A DNA stretch of 32,194 nt from CAYGHG01 sp964349515 (GCA_964349515.1 CAYGHG010000019.1:1-32194), one strand, 5' to 3'. Shown: positions 6,291 through 14,418, counted from the stretch's first letter. Notes: a model not told the origin generated them from the letters alone. Program-made: numbers and translations.

Positions 6291-7763
6291 TCACGGGGCG
6301 CCCCGGGTTATGTAATAGTACAAACCGCAGCCTGAGACTGCGCCGCTGTGCAGAAGCTTAAGGTATATTATTCCGCTGCCGTTAGTGTTAACAAAGTTAA
6401 AATAATAATTGTCCGATGTCTCGGAAATACTGTATACAGGCGATGACATGCCCGTGGCAGAATGATAAAATTCCGCTTCCAGCGGCATAAAGACCGTTCG
6501 TTCTATGACAATGGTTATGAATTCATCTTCCGACACATTGAAATAAAACCAATCCTGATCATCCGTACCGACAGAGGTGTGAAACTGAGGAATGTCAGGT
6601 TCAAGCAGGGTGGCCCCTGTGTATGTGTCGTCAGTGTCTTCGTAAGCGTCATCAGATGAAACTACGCAGGTGGGCGTGGCTGTCAGGGTTGCCGTATGTG
6701 TGGGGGTAGGCGGCACAACGAGCATGGCTTCGTAAAAAGAGTTATTTCCCGTCAGGTTCTGAGTAAAGGAAAAATACCGTTTTTGCCCCGCTGAAAGGCC
6801 GGTCATTGAAATCCAGCCTTCTGTTTCGGACGTTTGAATAGAAAAAGAGTCAATCTGGTTAAGCGAGGCGTCATAATGGATTATTTGCGCCGAATTCAGA
6901 CCCGTGGTTCTGATATAAAAAACAGCATTGTTGCCGTCGGGTGACTCATAGAGATACCAGTCAATATCATTGGGGTCAAAGGTGTTGTGTACCTGCGTGT
7001 CCCCTGCGAATATCGAAGTTGCACCGGAGTGGGTGTTATCGCCGGGTTCATAAGCATCAGGCCCTGACGAGTAAGTAGGGGTGGCTGTGGGTGTGACAGT
7101 GGCCGTAGGGCCGGGTGTCAGGGTTACGATATCAAAGGCTATGTCATATGAATATCCGCCTGAAGGGCAGTTCTGATAAAAAGAATACATGTTGGCTGGT
7201 ATGTCAAAGATTTTTTCAAATTCAGGCCCGTAACCGGTGTAAATTTCCCGTATTTCAAGATAAGAGCAGTTTGACCACTGTGTTATTGTAACAGGGCCGG
7301 AGCATGCGATGTTTTTAAGCCTTATCCGTACCCGTTCATTCATGCCGTAAAAATCAACCGAGAAAAAGTCGTCAGGGCACTGTCTTGTTCTGGTTATGAA
7401 CCCGGTATCCGGGGTTACAAAAAATGATACGGTGCATAACTCGGCCCCCTCCTCGTTTGTGTTCAGACGCGCCTGCTCAAGCAGGACGCATTCCGGCAGA
7501 GGGGTATTAGTGGAAGTGGGAGTGTTCGTGTATGTGGGAGTGGATGTATAGGTGGCTGTGCGGCTGTGCGTGCAGGAAATGGTAGCAGACGAAGTTACAG
7601 TTTCATGAGGGGTTGCCGTAAAAGAGGGTGTATGTGTGTATTCATACGTGAAAGTTTGAGTTGCCCCGGGCAAAACCGGATTTTCAGGCTGAGAGGGCTG
7701 CTGCTGTGAACAGGAAAGCATAAGCAAAGCAAAGGCAGAAACAAAAGCGGTTAATTTTTTCAT
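6291..7763 (-). CDS. Lipoprotein with Thr-rich linkers and two PPC-like domains
   Basis: A 490-residue exported lipoprotein. The signal peptide MKKLTAFVSAFALLMLSC ends in a lipobox cysteine at residue 18. A Thr/Pro/Ser-rich tether follows (about 35-88, motifs TYTSTPTYTNTP), then a cysteine-containing domain (about 90-215). A second linker (TPGPTATVTPTATPTY) leads to two related ~120-residue modules beginning DAYEPGDNTHSGATSI and DAYEDTDDTYTGATLL. Each contains a D-W-[YF] strand (IDWYLYE, QDWFYFN), as in bacterial pre-peptidase C-terminal (PPC) domains. No catalytic domain is visible, so an adhesive or stabilising surface role is more likely than enzymatic. GGAG precedes the ATG. The linkers resemble the Thr-rich part of the protein at 27380-28288. 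Function unknown. Confidence 0.8.
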   Translation of the reverse strand: MKKLTAFVSAFALLMLSCSQQQPSQPENPVLPGATQTFTYEYTHTPSFTATPHETVTSSATISCTHSRTATYTSTPTYTNTPTSTNTPLPECVLLEQARLNTNEEGAELCTVSFFVTPDTGFITRTRQCPDDFFSVDFYGMNERVRIRLKNIACSGPVTITQWSNCSYLEIREIYTGYGPEFEKIFDIPANMYSFYQNCPSGGYSYDIAFDIVTLTPGPTATVTPTATPTYSSGPDAYEPGDNTHSGATSIFAGDTQVHNTFDPNDIDWYLYESPDGNNAVFYIRTTGLNSAQIIHYDASLNQIDSFSIQTSETEGWISMTGLSAGQKRYFSFTQNLTGNNSFYEAMLVVPPTPTHTATLTATPTCVVSSDDAYEDTDDTYTGATLLEPDIPQFHTSVGTDDQDWFYFNVSEDEFITIVIERTVFMPLEAEFYHSATGMSSPVYSISETSDNYYFNFVNTNGSGIIYLKLLHSGAVSGCGLYYYITRGAP

Positions 7764-7806
7764 CTTTTCTCCGGGGCTGTTTTATCATGGATTAAAACTG
7801 TTGTTT

Positions 7807-7835
7807 ATAATACATTAATGTAAAATGTTTTGCAA
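7807..7835 (-). promoter_or_regulatory. Promoter of the PPC-domain lipoprotein
   Basis: On the minus strand, TTGCAA (7830-7835), a 17-bp spacer and TATTAT (7807-7812). The leader to the ATG at 7763 is about 37 nt. Confidence 0.55.
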
Positions 7836-8064
7836 GGATGCAGAAGTTGTGATGCTGTACTCAAATGTGTATAAATATAAAACAACAGGCTGTTATGAGT
7901 ATTTTTCCTTCTACCCCGCGAGCGGGGGAGAAGGCCGGGATGAGGGCGTATCTAAAGAGCTGAAAACAAGCCCCCTCACCTCAATCCTCTCCCCCTAAGG
8001 GAGAGGAAATTATGGAAAATGATATTATACACCGTTATATACAATACCGGCTCGTCAAGGCGGT
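7836..8064. other. Non-coding gap between divergent genes
   Basis: Between the lipoprotein promoter and the CPBP-gene promoter I see no credible gene. The gap holds the inverted pair of REP-like hairpins at 7907-8006 and otherwise unremarkable AT-rich sequence. Confidence 0.6.
7907..8006. repeat. Inverted pair of REP-like hairpins (BIME-like)
   Basis: Hairpin A at 7907-7934 has 13-base arms CCTTCTaCCCCGC and GCGGGGgAGAAGG with one mismatch, followed by GGATGAGGG. Hairpin B at 7986-8006 is CCTCTCCC-CCTAA-GGGAGAGG, preceded by CCCCCTCACCTCAAT. Read on the minus strand, B has the same plan as A: hairpin, then GATTGAGGTGAGGGG. The two are therefore head-to-head copies of one family. A third variant lies at 32131-32165. 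Such extragenic palindromes are usually spread by a RAYT transposase; none is in the window. Confidence 0.65.
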
Positions 8065-8093
8065 TTGACACAAAGCCCAAAAACTGATATTAT
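8065..8093 (+). promoter_or_regulatory. Promoter of the CPBP protease gene
   Basis: TTGACA (8065-8070), 17-bp spacer, TATTAT (8088-8093). The leader is about 38 nt, with CGGAGGT before the ATG. Confidence 0.7.
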
Positions 8094-8137
8094 AATCCCC
8101 TGTTAACAAATTAAATTTCTGTTTTCGGAGGTCAACT

Positions 8138-9016
8138 ATGCTAAAAAACAGGGCTTTGACTTTTATTGTTACTGTGTTTGCAGTCTCGGCGCTTTACTCA
8201 CTTTTATGGATTGTATTTCCTTACGGAAAAGGCGCGGCCGGTTTTATTCTTACCGCGTTTTATATGTTTATACCCCTTGGCTGCACTCTTGTTCTTCAGA
8301 AAGTCATATATAAGGAACCTTTAAAAAACATAGGGTTCTCTTTCAAATGGACTCCGTGGTATTTTCTTGCCCTCATTCCAATTGCACTCGCTTTTTTGAC
8401 TTTTGGGATATCGCTTTTAATGCCGGGCGTGACATATTCGCCTGACATGTCGGGAATGATGGAGCGGTTCGCAAAAATGATGACGGAAGAGCAGATGAAA
8501 CAGGGGATGGAAGCGCTCACGACGATAAAGGATTATTATCTTCTGATAGCTGTTGTGCAGGCGGTTTTTTTCGGCATAACAGTCAACGCTGTCTTTGCCT
8601 TCGGTGAAGAGGCCGGCTGGAGGGGTTTTCTCATTGACGCCCTAAAAGACAAAGGGTTTTTAAAAATTTCCCTCATAACCGGGCTGGTCTGGGGTATCTG
8701 GCACGCGCCCGCGATACTGCAGGGCCACAATTACCCTGATAACCCGGTGGCGGGTGTTTTTATGATGACCCTGTGGTGTGTTTTGTTGTCGCCGTTTTTT
8801 ACTTATGTTGTCATTAAAACCAAATCTGCTTTTTCAGCCGCGTTCATGCACGGCGTATTAAACGCCTCGCCTGGCATCACTTATGCCTATGTAAAAGGGG
8901 GGAGCGATCTGACCGTGGGGATGACAGGCGCGGCGGGAATGATTGCGCTTGTGATACTCCTCATACTGCTTTTCGGTTATGACAGATACTTTGCAAAGGA
9001 AAAGGTGATTTTTTAA
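8138..9016 (+). CDS. CPBP-family intramembrane glutamic endopeptidase
   Basis: A 292-residue polytopic membrane protein of the CPBP/Abi (Rce1-like) family. The three diagnostic motifs are present: EEAGWRG (E157, E158, R162), the WHAP histidine (H189), and HGVLN (H238, N242). These build the glutamate-based catalytic site within the membrane. About seven or eight hydrophobic segments are visible. Family members process prenylated or bacteriocin-type peptides or act in regulated intramembrane proteolysis; the substrate cannot be told from sequence. A soluble insert of about 35 residues (GMMERFAKMMTEEQMKQGM) separates the early membrane helices from the catalytic core. The stop overlaps the start of the next gene (TAATG), so it is coupled with the ZIP transporter. 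Confidence 0.9.
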   Translation: MLKNRALTFIVTVFAVSALYSLLWIVFPYGKGAAGFILTAFYMFIPLGCTLVLQKVIYKEPLKNIGFSFKWTPWYFLALIPIALAFLTFGISLLMPGVTYSPDMSGMMERFAKMMTEEQMKQGMEALTTIKDYYLLIAVVQAVFFGITVNAVFAFGEEAGWRGFLIDALKDKGFLKISLITGLVWGIWHAPAILQGHNYPDNPVAGVFMMTLWCVLLSPFFTYVVIKTKSAFSAAFMHGVLNASPGITYAYVKGGSDLTVGMTGAAGMIALVILLILLFGYDRYFAKEKVIF

Positions 9017-9882
9017 TGGGGGAGCTGCACGGAAGTTTCGGGACCGCGGTTTTAATTACGTTCTTTGCCGGCCTTGCTACGGGAATCGGCGCTTTTGTTT
9101 CGGTGTTTGTCAAAAAGAAAAATTATACTTTTCTTTCGCTGGGCCTCGGTTTTTCCGCCGGCGTCATGATATATGTTTCATTTATGGAGCTGCTTGTGCA
9201 TTCGGGTGAAGCGCTTGAAGAGTCCTTTGGACACGGCGCAAATACGGGGCTTATCAGAATAGCGGCGTTTTTCGGAGGCATACTGCTTGCCGCAGCAATT
9301 GACAGGCTGATACCCGAGTCAGTCAACCCGCACGAGTGCGGCCGGGATACTACGGAAGAAATTACAGCGGATTGCAACTGTGAACATAAAGACCACGATC
9401 ACGCTTCCGACGCGGCAAAGATGAAACTCGCGAGAATGGGTGTTTTTGCCGCGATTGCAATAGCCCTTCACAACTTCCCCGAAGGCTTTGCTGTTTTTGC
9501 CGCGGCTCTTAAGGAGCCTTCGCTGGGAATTTCTGTCGCTGTCGCAATAGCCATACACAACATACCCGAGGGAATGGCAATTGCCATACCGGTATATTAC
9601 GCGACGGGAAGCAAAACGAAAGCTTTTGCTCTTGCGTTTCTGTCAGGCCTTGCCGAGCCTCTAGGAGCGGTCATAGGATACCTGCTTTTGAAGGATTTTC
9701 TTGCCGGGCCGGCTTTTGGCATAATTTTCGGCGCTGTAGCCGGCATCATGATTTACATTTCCTTTGACGAACTGCTGCCGGCATCCAGGCGCTACGGCAA
9801 AGGGCACATTGCCATAACAGGGCTGATACTCGGGATGTTAGTGATGGCAATAGCGCTTGATGTGATGGGGCACAACCATTGA
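9016..9882 (+). CDS. zupT: ZIP-family divalent metal transporter (ZupT-like)
   Basis: Imports zinc and related divalent ions across the inner membrane. The 288-residue chain has eight hydrophobic segments. The two metal-binding helices are clear: HNFPEG at 152-157 and HNIPEG about 28 residues further on. Between the early helices and this core is a His/Asp/Cys-rich cytoplasmic loop (DCNCEHKDHDHASD), a probable metal-sensing or buffering segment. A further conserved patch, FLSGLAEPLGA, matches the family. It starts within the stop of the CPBP protease gene (1-bp overlap). No Zur-like operator was recognised. Confidence 0.93.
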   Translation: MGELHGSFGTAVLITFFAGLATGIGAFVSVFVKKKNYTFLSLGLGFSAGVMIYVSFMELLVHSGEALEESFGHGANTGLIRIAAFFGGILLAAAIDRLIPESVNPHECGRDTTEEITADCNCEHKDHDHASDAAKMKLARMGVFAAIAIALHNFPEGFAVFAAALKEPSLGISVAVAIAIHNIPEGMAIAIPVYYATGSKTKAFALAFLSGLAEPLGAVIGYLLLKDFLAGPAFGIIFGAVAGIMIYISFDELLPASRRYGKGHIAITGLILGMLVMAIALDVMGHNH

Positions 9883-9902
9883 AACAAGTAAAAAAGTAAA
9901 AA

Positions 9903-9916
9903 GACAGAAGACATAA
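9903..9916 (+). repeat. Left arm of inverted repeat flanking grpE
   Basis: GACAGAAGACATAA here is the exact reverse complement of TTATGTCTTCTGTC at 10605-10618, on the other side of grpE. Related low-complexity sequence (GACAAAAGACAGAAAA) occurs near 19233-19248. Confidence 0.5.
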
Positions 9917-9938
9917 ATTTTGAAAAAGGAGGCGCTTT

Positions 9939-10499
9939 ATGAGTAAAGAACATAAACATGAAAAGGATGAGAGTAAAAAAGAGAATGAGGCAGTAATGGG
10001 AGAGGCAGCCTCTGCTGAAGCTGAAAAAGAGGAAAAACCAAAGACGCCCGAAGAACTGATTGCGGAAAAAGAGGCGAAAATTAATGAAATCACAGACAAA
10101 TACCTGCGCTCTCTTGCGGAGCTTGACAATTACCGCAAGCGTGTGGCAAAGGATAAAGAGGATTTCGTCCGTTTCACACGCAGCGAAGCGATACGCAGCG
10201 TCCTGCCTGTCCTTGACAATCTTGACAGGGCCGTGCACGCGACAAAAGTAACGGAAAATGTGGAGTCGCTGAGAAAAGGCGTTGAGATGGTGATAAAGCA
10301 GTTTGAGGACGCGCTTAAGGAAATGGGGGCGTCAGAGGTAAAAACAGAGGGTGTCTTTGACCCCGAACTGCACCATGTGATAGGAAAAGAAAAGAAAGAG
10401 GGTGCCGAAGAGGGCGCAATACTGGAAGTTTTCCAGAAAGGCTATATCATGGACGGCCTGCTGGTAAGGCCGGCAGTGGTGAAAGTGGCGGAGAAGTAG
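9939..10499 (+). CDS. grpE: GrpE, nucleotide-exchange factor for DnaK
   Basis: Releases ADP from DnaK during chaperone cycling. The 186 residues comprise a charged, low-complexity N-terminal arm (1-40), a long coiled coil (about 40-95) and a four-helix/beta-wing C-terminal part. The family signature is seen as LRSLAELDNYRKRVAKDKED and, near the end, VFDPELHHVIG and VFQKGYIMDGLLVRPAVVKVAE. The ribosome binding site AAAGGAGGCG is strong. dnaJ follows 159 bp later, but dnaK is not between or beside them. No CIRCE operator (TTAGCACTC-N9-GAGTGCTAA) is present upstream. Confidence 0.96.
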   Translation: MSKEHKHEKDESKKENEAVMGEAASAEAEKEEKPKTPEELIAEKEAKINEITDKYLRSLAELDNYRKRVAKDKEDFVRFTRSEAIRSVLPVLDNLDRAVHATKVTENVESLRKGVEMVIKQFEDALKEMGASEVKTEGVFDPELHHVIGKEKKEGAEEGAILEVFQKGYIMDGLLVRPAVVKVAEK

Positions 10500-10549
10500 A
10501 GACAGATTCAGTGTTAAATGTAAATACGGCAATGAACGCCGGGCGGGGC

Positions 10550-10618
10550 GTAATGTCTTAAGTGTAATGTTTTAAGTGTGATATTTTAAGTGTATTGTTT
10601 TAACTTATGTCTTCTGTC
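10550..10618 (+). repeat. Four 14-bp tandem repeats plus right arm of the grpE-flanking inverted repeat
   Basis: Four contiguous 14-mers begin at 10550, 10564, 10578 and 10592, with consensus GTaATgTtTTAAGT. They are followed directly by TTATGTCTTCTGTC (10605-10618) and further TCTTCTG heptamers. All lie between grpE and dnaJ. Confidence 0.8.
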
Positions 10619-10658
10619 TTCTGTCTTTTAAACTTTAAATCAAGGAGTCAGCTTAACT

Positions 10659-11795
10659 ATGGCAGATAAAGACCTGTATGGCTCTCTCGGGGTTTCAAAG
10701 AACGCCTCTGCCGAGGAGATAAAGAGTGCTTTCAGAAACAAGGCAAAGCAATATCATCCGGATATATATCAGGGTGATAAAAAAGAGGCTGAGGAAAAGT
10801 TCAAAGAGATAGGCGAGGCCTATAAAATATTAAGCGACCCTGACCAGAGGGCTGTCTATGACAGGGTCGGGTATGAGGGCATGAAGGGCCGAGGCGGGGC
10901 CGGCGGGCGCTACGGGGGGTACAGCGCGGATTTTGACATGTCGGACATATTCGGGGATTTCGGCGACATATTTGGAGACATGTTCGGGTTCGGCGGTTCC
11001 GGGCGTTCGGGCGGGCAGCGCAGGCGCAGCGGTGAGGATTTACGCTATGACCTAACCATAGATTTTGAGCAGGCAGCTGAAGAATTCAAGCACACAGTCG
11101 TGATAAAAAGAAAAGAACACTGTAAAACCTGCCGCGGCGAAAAAATAAAGCCCGGTACTTCCTATACTGCCTGCAAGACCTGCGGCGGACAGGGGCGCGT
11201 CCGCAGCAGCCAGGGTTTCTTTTCAATGGTTACCACCTGCCCGCAGTGCCGGGGCGAGGGAAAGACAGCGGAGCACCTTTGCACCTCCTGTAACGGCGGG
11301 GGTTATGAAATGAATGAAAGGGTGATAGAGGTAAAAATACCCGCAGGCGTCAGCCACGGCGCTTATTTGAAACTCTCGGGTGAGGGGCACGCGGGAGGCA
11401 ACGGCGGCAAAAGCGGGGACTTGTACGTTGTAATTAATGTCAGAAAGCACGAGTTTTTTGAGCGCGAAGAAAATGATGTCATACTCCGCCTTCCTGTAAG
11501 GCTTACTTCGGCTGTTTTGGGCGACGAGCTTGAAGTGCCCGGGATTTACGGTACAGAAAAATTAAAAATCAACGCATCCACACAGAACGGGGATGTATAT
11601 GTAATAAAAGGAAGGGGATTTCCTCTCGTTAACAGTTCAAGAAAAGGGGACATGAGGGTCGCGGTAATCGTGGAAGTGCCCTCGGGGCTTAATTCAAAGT
11701 TGAAAGAGCTCTATAAAAGTGTTAAATTGTCTGAAACCGAGGATAACTATCCTGCGTGCAAAAAGGCGGCAAGAGCCGCTAAAAAGAACAGATGA
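10659..11795 (+). CDS. dnaJ: DnaJ co-chaperone (type I Hsp40)
   Basis: Delivers unfolded substrates to DnaK and stimulates its ATPase. The 378 residues show the J domain with the HPD motif (YHPDIYQ) near residue 33, and a Gly/Phe-rich linker (about 77-125). The four-repeat zinc region CKTCRGEK, CKTCGGQG, CPQCRGEG and CTSCNGGG spans about 148-215; the first repeat has lost the final GxG form. A C-terminal substrate-binding region completes the chain. AAGGAG precedes the ATG by about 11 bp. The next gene, fixC, starts 11 bp after the stop, so the chaperone and the redox genes are probably in one transcript. Confidence 0.96.
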   Translation: MADKDLYGSLGVSKNASAEEIKSAFRNKAKQYHPDIYQGDKKEAEEKFKEIGEAYKILSDPDQRAVYDRVGYEGMKGRGGAGGRYGGYSADFDMSDIFGDFGDIFGDMFGFGGSGRSGGQRRRSGEDLRYDLTIDFEQAAEEFKHTVVIKRKEHCKTCRGEKIKPGTSYTACKTCGGQGRVRSSQGFFSMVTTCPQCRGEGKTAEHLCTSCNGGGYEMNERVIEVKIPAGVSHGAYLKLSGEGHAGGNGGKSGDLYVVINVRKHEFFEREENDVILRLPVRLTSAVLGDELEVPGIYGTEKLKINASTQNGDVYVIKGRGFPLVNSSRKGDMRVAVIVEVPSGLNSKLKELYKSVKLSETEDNYPACKKAARAAKKNR

Positions 11796-11806
11796 GGTGA
11801 ACGGTA

Positions 11807-13114
11807 ATGGGTGAAGCGGAAAAATTTGACCTGATAGTGGTGGGAGGAGGGCCCGCGGGGCTGACTGCGGCATATGTCGCGGCAAAAGCGGGGCTCCAGG
11901 TAATAGTGCTTGAGCGCGGTGATTATTGCGGCTCAAAAAATGTCTTTGGCGGGATATTTTTTACAAACGTGATGAGGCAGATCATGCCTGATTTTGAGGC
12001 TGACGCGCCGCTTGAGAGGGTGGTTACCAAAAGGCGCTGGTCGCTTTTAACACCTGACGGCGAGATTGGCGGGGGTTTTAAATTCAAAAAATTCGGCGAA
12101 GCGCCCCACAATAACTCCTATACGGTAATGCGCGCGAAATTTGACAAGTGGTTCGCGGACAAAGTTGAGGAAGCCGGAGCCATGATAATAACCGGCGCGG
12201 TTGTTGATGACTTTATAATGGAAAACGGAAAAGTAAAAGGGGTAAAGGCGAGGATGGAAGACGGGGAAATATTCGGGGACATGGTAATACTCGCCGACGG
12301 CGTGAACTCGCTGCTCGCGAAAAAACTGGGGCTCCATAAGGAACTGCCGGCCGTCTCCACGATAGTGGCGGTAAAGGAAATAATATCCCTGCCTGAGGAG
12401 CGCATACGCGACCGCTTCGGGCTGACTGACAACGAAGGCGTGGCTTATGAGTATTTCGGATTTGCAGCTAAAGGCGCGATAGGCTCGGGATTTATCTATA
12501 CGAACAAAGATACGATATCTGTCGGAGTAGGCGGCACGGTTGCTTCTCTGATAGAGCACAAGCTTAACCCCAACGACCTGCTTGAGTTCTTTAAAGACCA
12601 CCCGGCAGTGGCGCCTCTCGTGCGCGACGGCGAGCAGAAAGAATACGCCGCCCACCTGATACCGGATATGGGCTTTAACGGCATATCAAAACTGTCAACC
12701 GGCAATGTAATGGTAGTGGGTGACGCAGCCGGATTTGTAAATGCTTCGCTTTATCACGAGGGCACAAACCTCGCGATGGAGTCGGGGCGGATAGCGGGAG
12801 AGACCGCCGTATCGGCCAAAGAGAAAAATGATTTCTCCGCCGTAAAAACAGCCGAATACGACAAAAAACTCTCAGAGAGCTTTGTAATTAAGGATTTGAA
12901 AAAATTCAAAAACCTGCCCAAAACCCTGGAACACTCGCCCCAGCTTTTTGAAAAGTACCCGAAAATAATGGAAGAGTTCGTACGGGATATGTTTACGGTG
13001 GACGGCGAGCCGAAAAATAAAAAGCAGGTAAGGCTGATAAAGAAACTTCTCAAGCAGGAATCCATATTCGGATTTGCCAAGACCGCGTTTAACGCGAGGA
13101 GGGTGATACTATGA
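11807..13114 (+). CDS. fixC: FixC-like FAD oxidoreductase (ETF:quinone oxidoreductase family)
   Basis: A 435-residue flavoprotein passing electrons between electron-transfer flavoprotein and quinone or ferredoxin. The FAD Rossmann motif GGGPAGLTAAY is at about 13-23, with the E-R pair of IVLERGDYCGSKN. The second FAD motif VMVVGDAAGFVN is near residue 305. It pairs with fixX, whose start overlaps its stop by 4 bp (ATGA). FixC and FixX are usually made with FixA and FixB as an electron-bifurcating FixABCX complex; FixA/B are not in the window. The partner ETF must therefore be elsewhere, or the pair serves another donor. Confidence 0.92.
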   Translation: MGEAEKFDLIVVGGGPAGLTAAYVAAKAGLQVIVLERGDYCGSKNVFGGIFFTNVMRQIMPDFEADAPLERVVTKRRWSLLTPDGEIGGGFKFKKFGEAPHNNSYTVMRAKFDKWFADKVEEAGAMIITGAVVDDFIMENGKVKGVKARMEDGEIFGDMVILADGVNSLLAKKLGLHKELPAVSTIVAVKEIISLPEERIRDRFGLTDNEGVAYEYFGFAAKGAIGSGFIYTNKDTISVGVGGTVASLIEHKLNPNDLLEFFKDHPAVAPLVRDGEQKEYAAHLIPDMGFNGISKLSTGNVMVVGDAAGFVNASLYHEGTNLAMESGRIAGETAVSAKEKNDFSAVKTAEYDKKLSESFVIKDLKKFKNLPKTLEHSPQLFEKYPKIMEEFVRDMFTVDGEPKNKKQVRLIKKLLKQESIFGFAKTAFNARRVIL

Positions 13115-13395
13115 GCCACAAATTTAAAACCATGGAAGACAAGCTGGGGCTTGACAAGTTTAAGGCGTTTGAAAAAACGCATCTTAAAATCAAGCCGGGT
13201 GTTGACGTGCACAAACTGGTAGAGGGAAAACTTTTCGTATGCCCGGCCAAGGTTTATGAACTAAACGACAAGGGCGAGGCAATAGTCTCTTTTGAAAACT
13301 GCCTGGAGTGCGGTACCTGCAGGGTGGCGGCGCCTGATGAGATAGAGTGGGAGTACCCGCAGGGAGGATACGGGGTAACTTTCAGGTTCGGATGA
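13111..13395 (+). CDS. fixX: FixX-like ferredoxin
   Basis: A 94-residue ferredoxin-like protein that pairs with FixC. Its cysteines, one in VCPAKVY and three in NCLECGTC, fit a single [4Fe-4S] cluster as in FixX and the C-terminal domain of ETF:quinone oxidoreductase. The ending WEYPQGGYGVTFRFG is the typical FixX terminus. It overlaps fixC by 4 bp and is followed after one base by coaX, so the three are translationally coupled. Confidence 0.93.
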   Translation: MSHKFKTMEDKLGLDKFKAFEKTHLKIKPGVDVHKLVEGKLFVCPAKVYELNDKGEAIVSFENCLECGTCRVAAPDEIEWEYPQGGYGVTFRFG

Positions 13396-13396
13396 A

Positions 13397-14182
13397 ATGA
13401 TACTCGTATTTGACGTAGGAAATACAAACATAACGATAGGCGCGTTTGGCGGCGGGGTTCTCGCCGCCAAATGGCGCTTAAATACCGACATGCGTTCCAC
13501 GGAAGATGAATATTACATCAGGCTCTCTGCGCTTCTCAAGAGAGCGGGCATCAATGAGCGCGAAGTTGAAGGCGCCATAATAGGAAGCGTGGTTCCGGCA
13601 ATTACCCACACCTTTGCACACCTTTTCAGAAAATACTTCAGACAAGAGCCTGTCGTTATAAATGAAAAAACAAAACTGGGAATAAAGAATCTTTATAAAA
13701 ACAAATCCGAGGTGGGCGATGACAGGATTGCCGACGCGGTAGCGGCAAAAAAGATGTATCCCGGGGCAGACGTAATAATTATAGATTTCGGAACTGCGGT
13801 CTCTTTTGAGGCGCTGAATAAAAAGGGGGAGTATCTGGGGGGAGCTATTATGCCGGGTATGAACCTGTCAATTAAGAGCCTGTACTCCGGCACCGCCAAA
13901 CTGCCCCAGATTTCACTGAAAAAGCCGGGAAAGTATATCGGCGACACCACGGAAAAATCGGTCAACTCAGGAATTTTTCACTCTATGAAAGCCAGCGTTG
14001 TGGCGGTTACTAACGGAATAAAAAAAGAGATGAAGGCAAAGAACGCGCTTGTACTGATAACCGGCGGGGACGCTTCTTTGGAGCTTACCCAGGGGCTGGG
14101 CAAAAAAAATGTGGTGATAGACAAAGACCTGACACTGAAGGGCTTTTATGAGATTTATAGTTTGAATGCAAAGACAAAATGA
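13397..14182 (+). CDS. coaX: Type III pantothenate kinase
   Basis: Phosphorylates pantothenate, the first step of coenzyme A synthesis. The 261 residues carry the ASKHA-fold signatures: DVGNTN near the N-terminus (D6), GDDRIADA (D108, D109, R110), IIDFGTA (D130), GGAIMPGM, and ITGGD near the C-terminus. Type III enzymes are insensitive to CoA feedback. It begins one base after the fixX stop. A CoA gene coupled to an ETF-type electron carrier could reflect shared use in acyl-CoA metabolism, but that is inference. Confidence 0.95.
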   Translation: MILVFDVGNTNITIGAFGGGVLAAKWRLNTDMRSTEDEYYIRLSALLKRAGINEREVEGAIIGSVVPAITHTFAHLFRKYFRQEPVVINEKTKLGIKNLYKNKSEVGDDRIADAVAAKKMYPGADVIIIDFGTAVSFEALNKKGEYLGGAIMPGMNLSIKSLYSGTAKLPQISLKKPGKYIGDTTEKSVNSGIFHSMKASVVAVTNGIKKEMKAKNALVLITGGDASLELTQGLGKKNVVIDKDLTLKGFYEIYSLNAKTK

Positions 14183-14321
14183 GAGGGTTTACAAAACTGT
14201 GTTTTTAAAAGTGAAACGCTGTTCTTAAATTTTTGGACTAAACAGGACAAAAACAACTCCCTATTTTAATTGAAAACAAATCATTTTTAAGGAAATTATT
14301 TAAAATCTAACAAAAAAATTA

Positions 14322-14350
14322 TTGATTTATTGAATCGTTTTTAGTATATT
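14322..14350 (+). promoter_or_regulatory. Promoter of candidate small RNA
   Basis: TTGATT (14322-14327), 17-bp spacer, TATATT (14345-14350). The predicted start, near 14356-14357, coincides with the first base of the RNA's closing stem. Confidence 0.5.
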
Positions 14351-14355
14351 GTTCA

Positions 14356-14418
14356 AGCGCAGGGTTGAGCCTACCAATAGCTCGTAAAAACCCCTCTATA
14401 TCCCTGCGCATTTTTTTT
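14356..14418 (+). ncRNA. Candidate compact structured small RNA, ~62 nt
   Basis: An 8-bp closing stem, GCGCAGGG (14357-14364) with CCCTGCGC (14402-14409), is followed by one A and eight T, forming an intrinsic terminator. The 37-base interior is itself structured: GAGC (14367-14370) pairs with GCTC (14380-14383) around CTACCAATA. GGGTT (14362-14366) can alternatively pair with AACCC (14389-14393), giving two competing folds. A promoter is placed so that transcription would start at the foot of the stem. The large structured interior and dedicated promoter argue for a stand-alone RNA rather than a plain terminator for coaX, which ends 174 bp upstream. I do not recognise the family. Confidence 0.45.

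Noticed and set aside
9883..10658. CIRCE heat-shock operator near grpE or dnaJ
   Set aside because: No TTAGCACTC/GAGTGCTAA pair in either upstream region.
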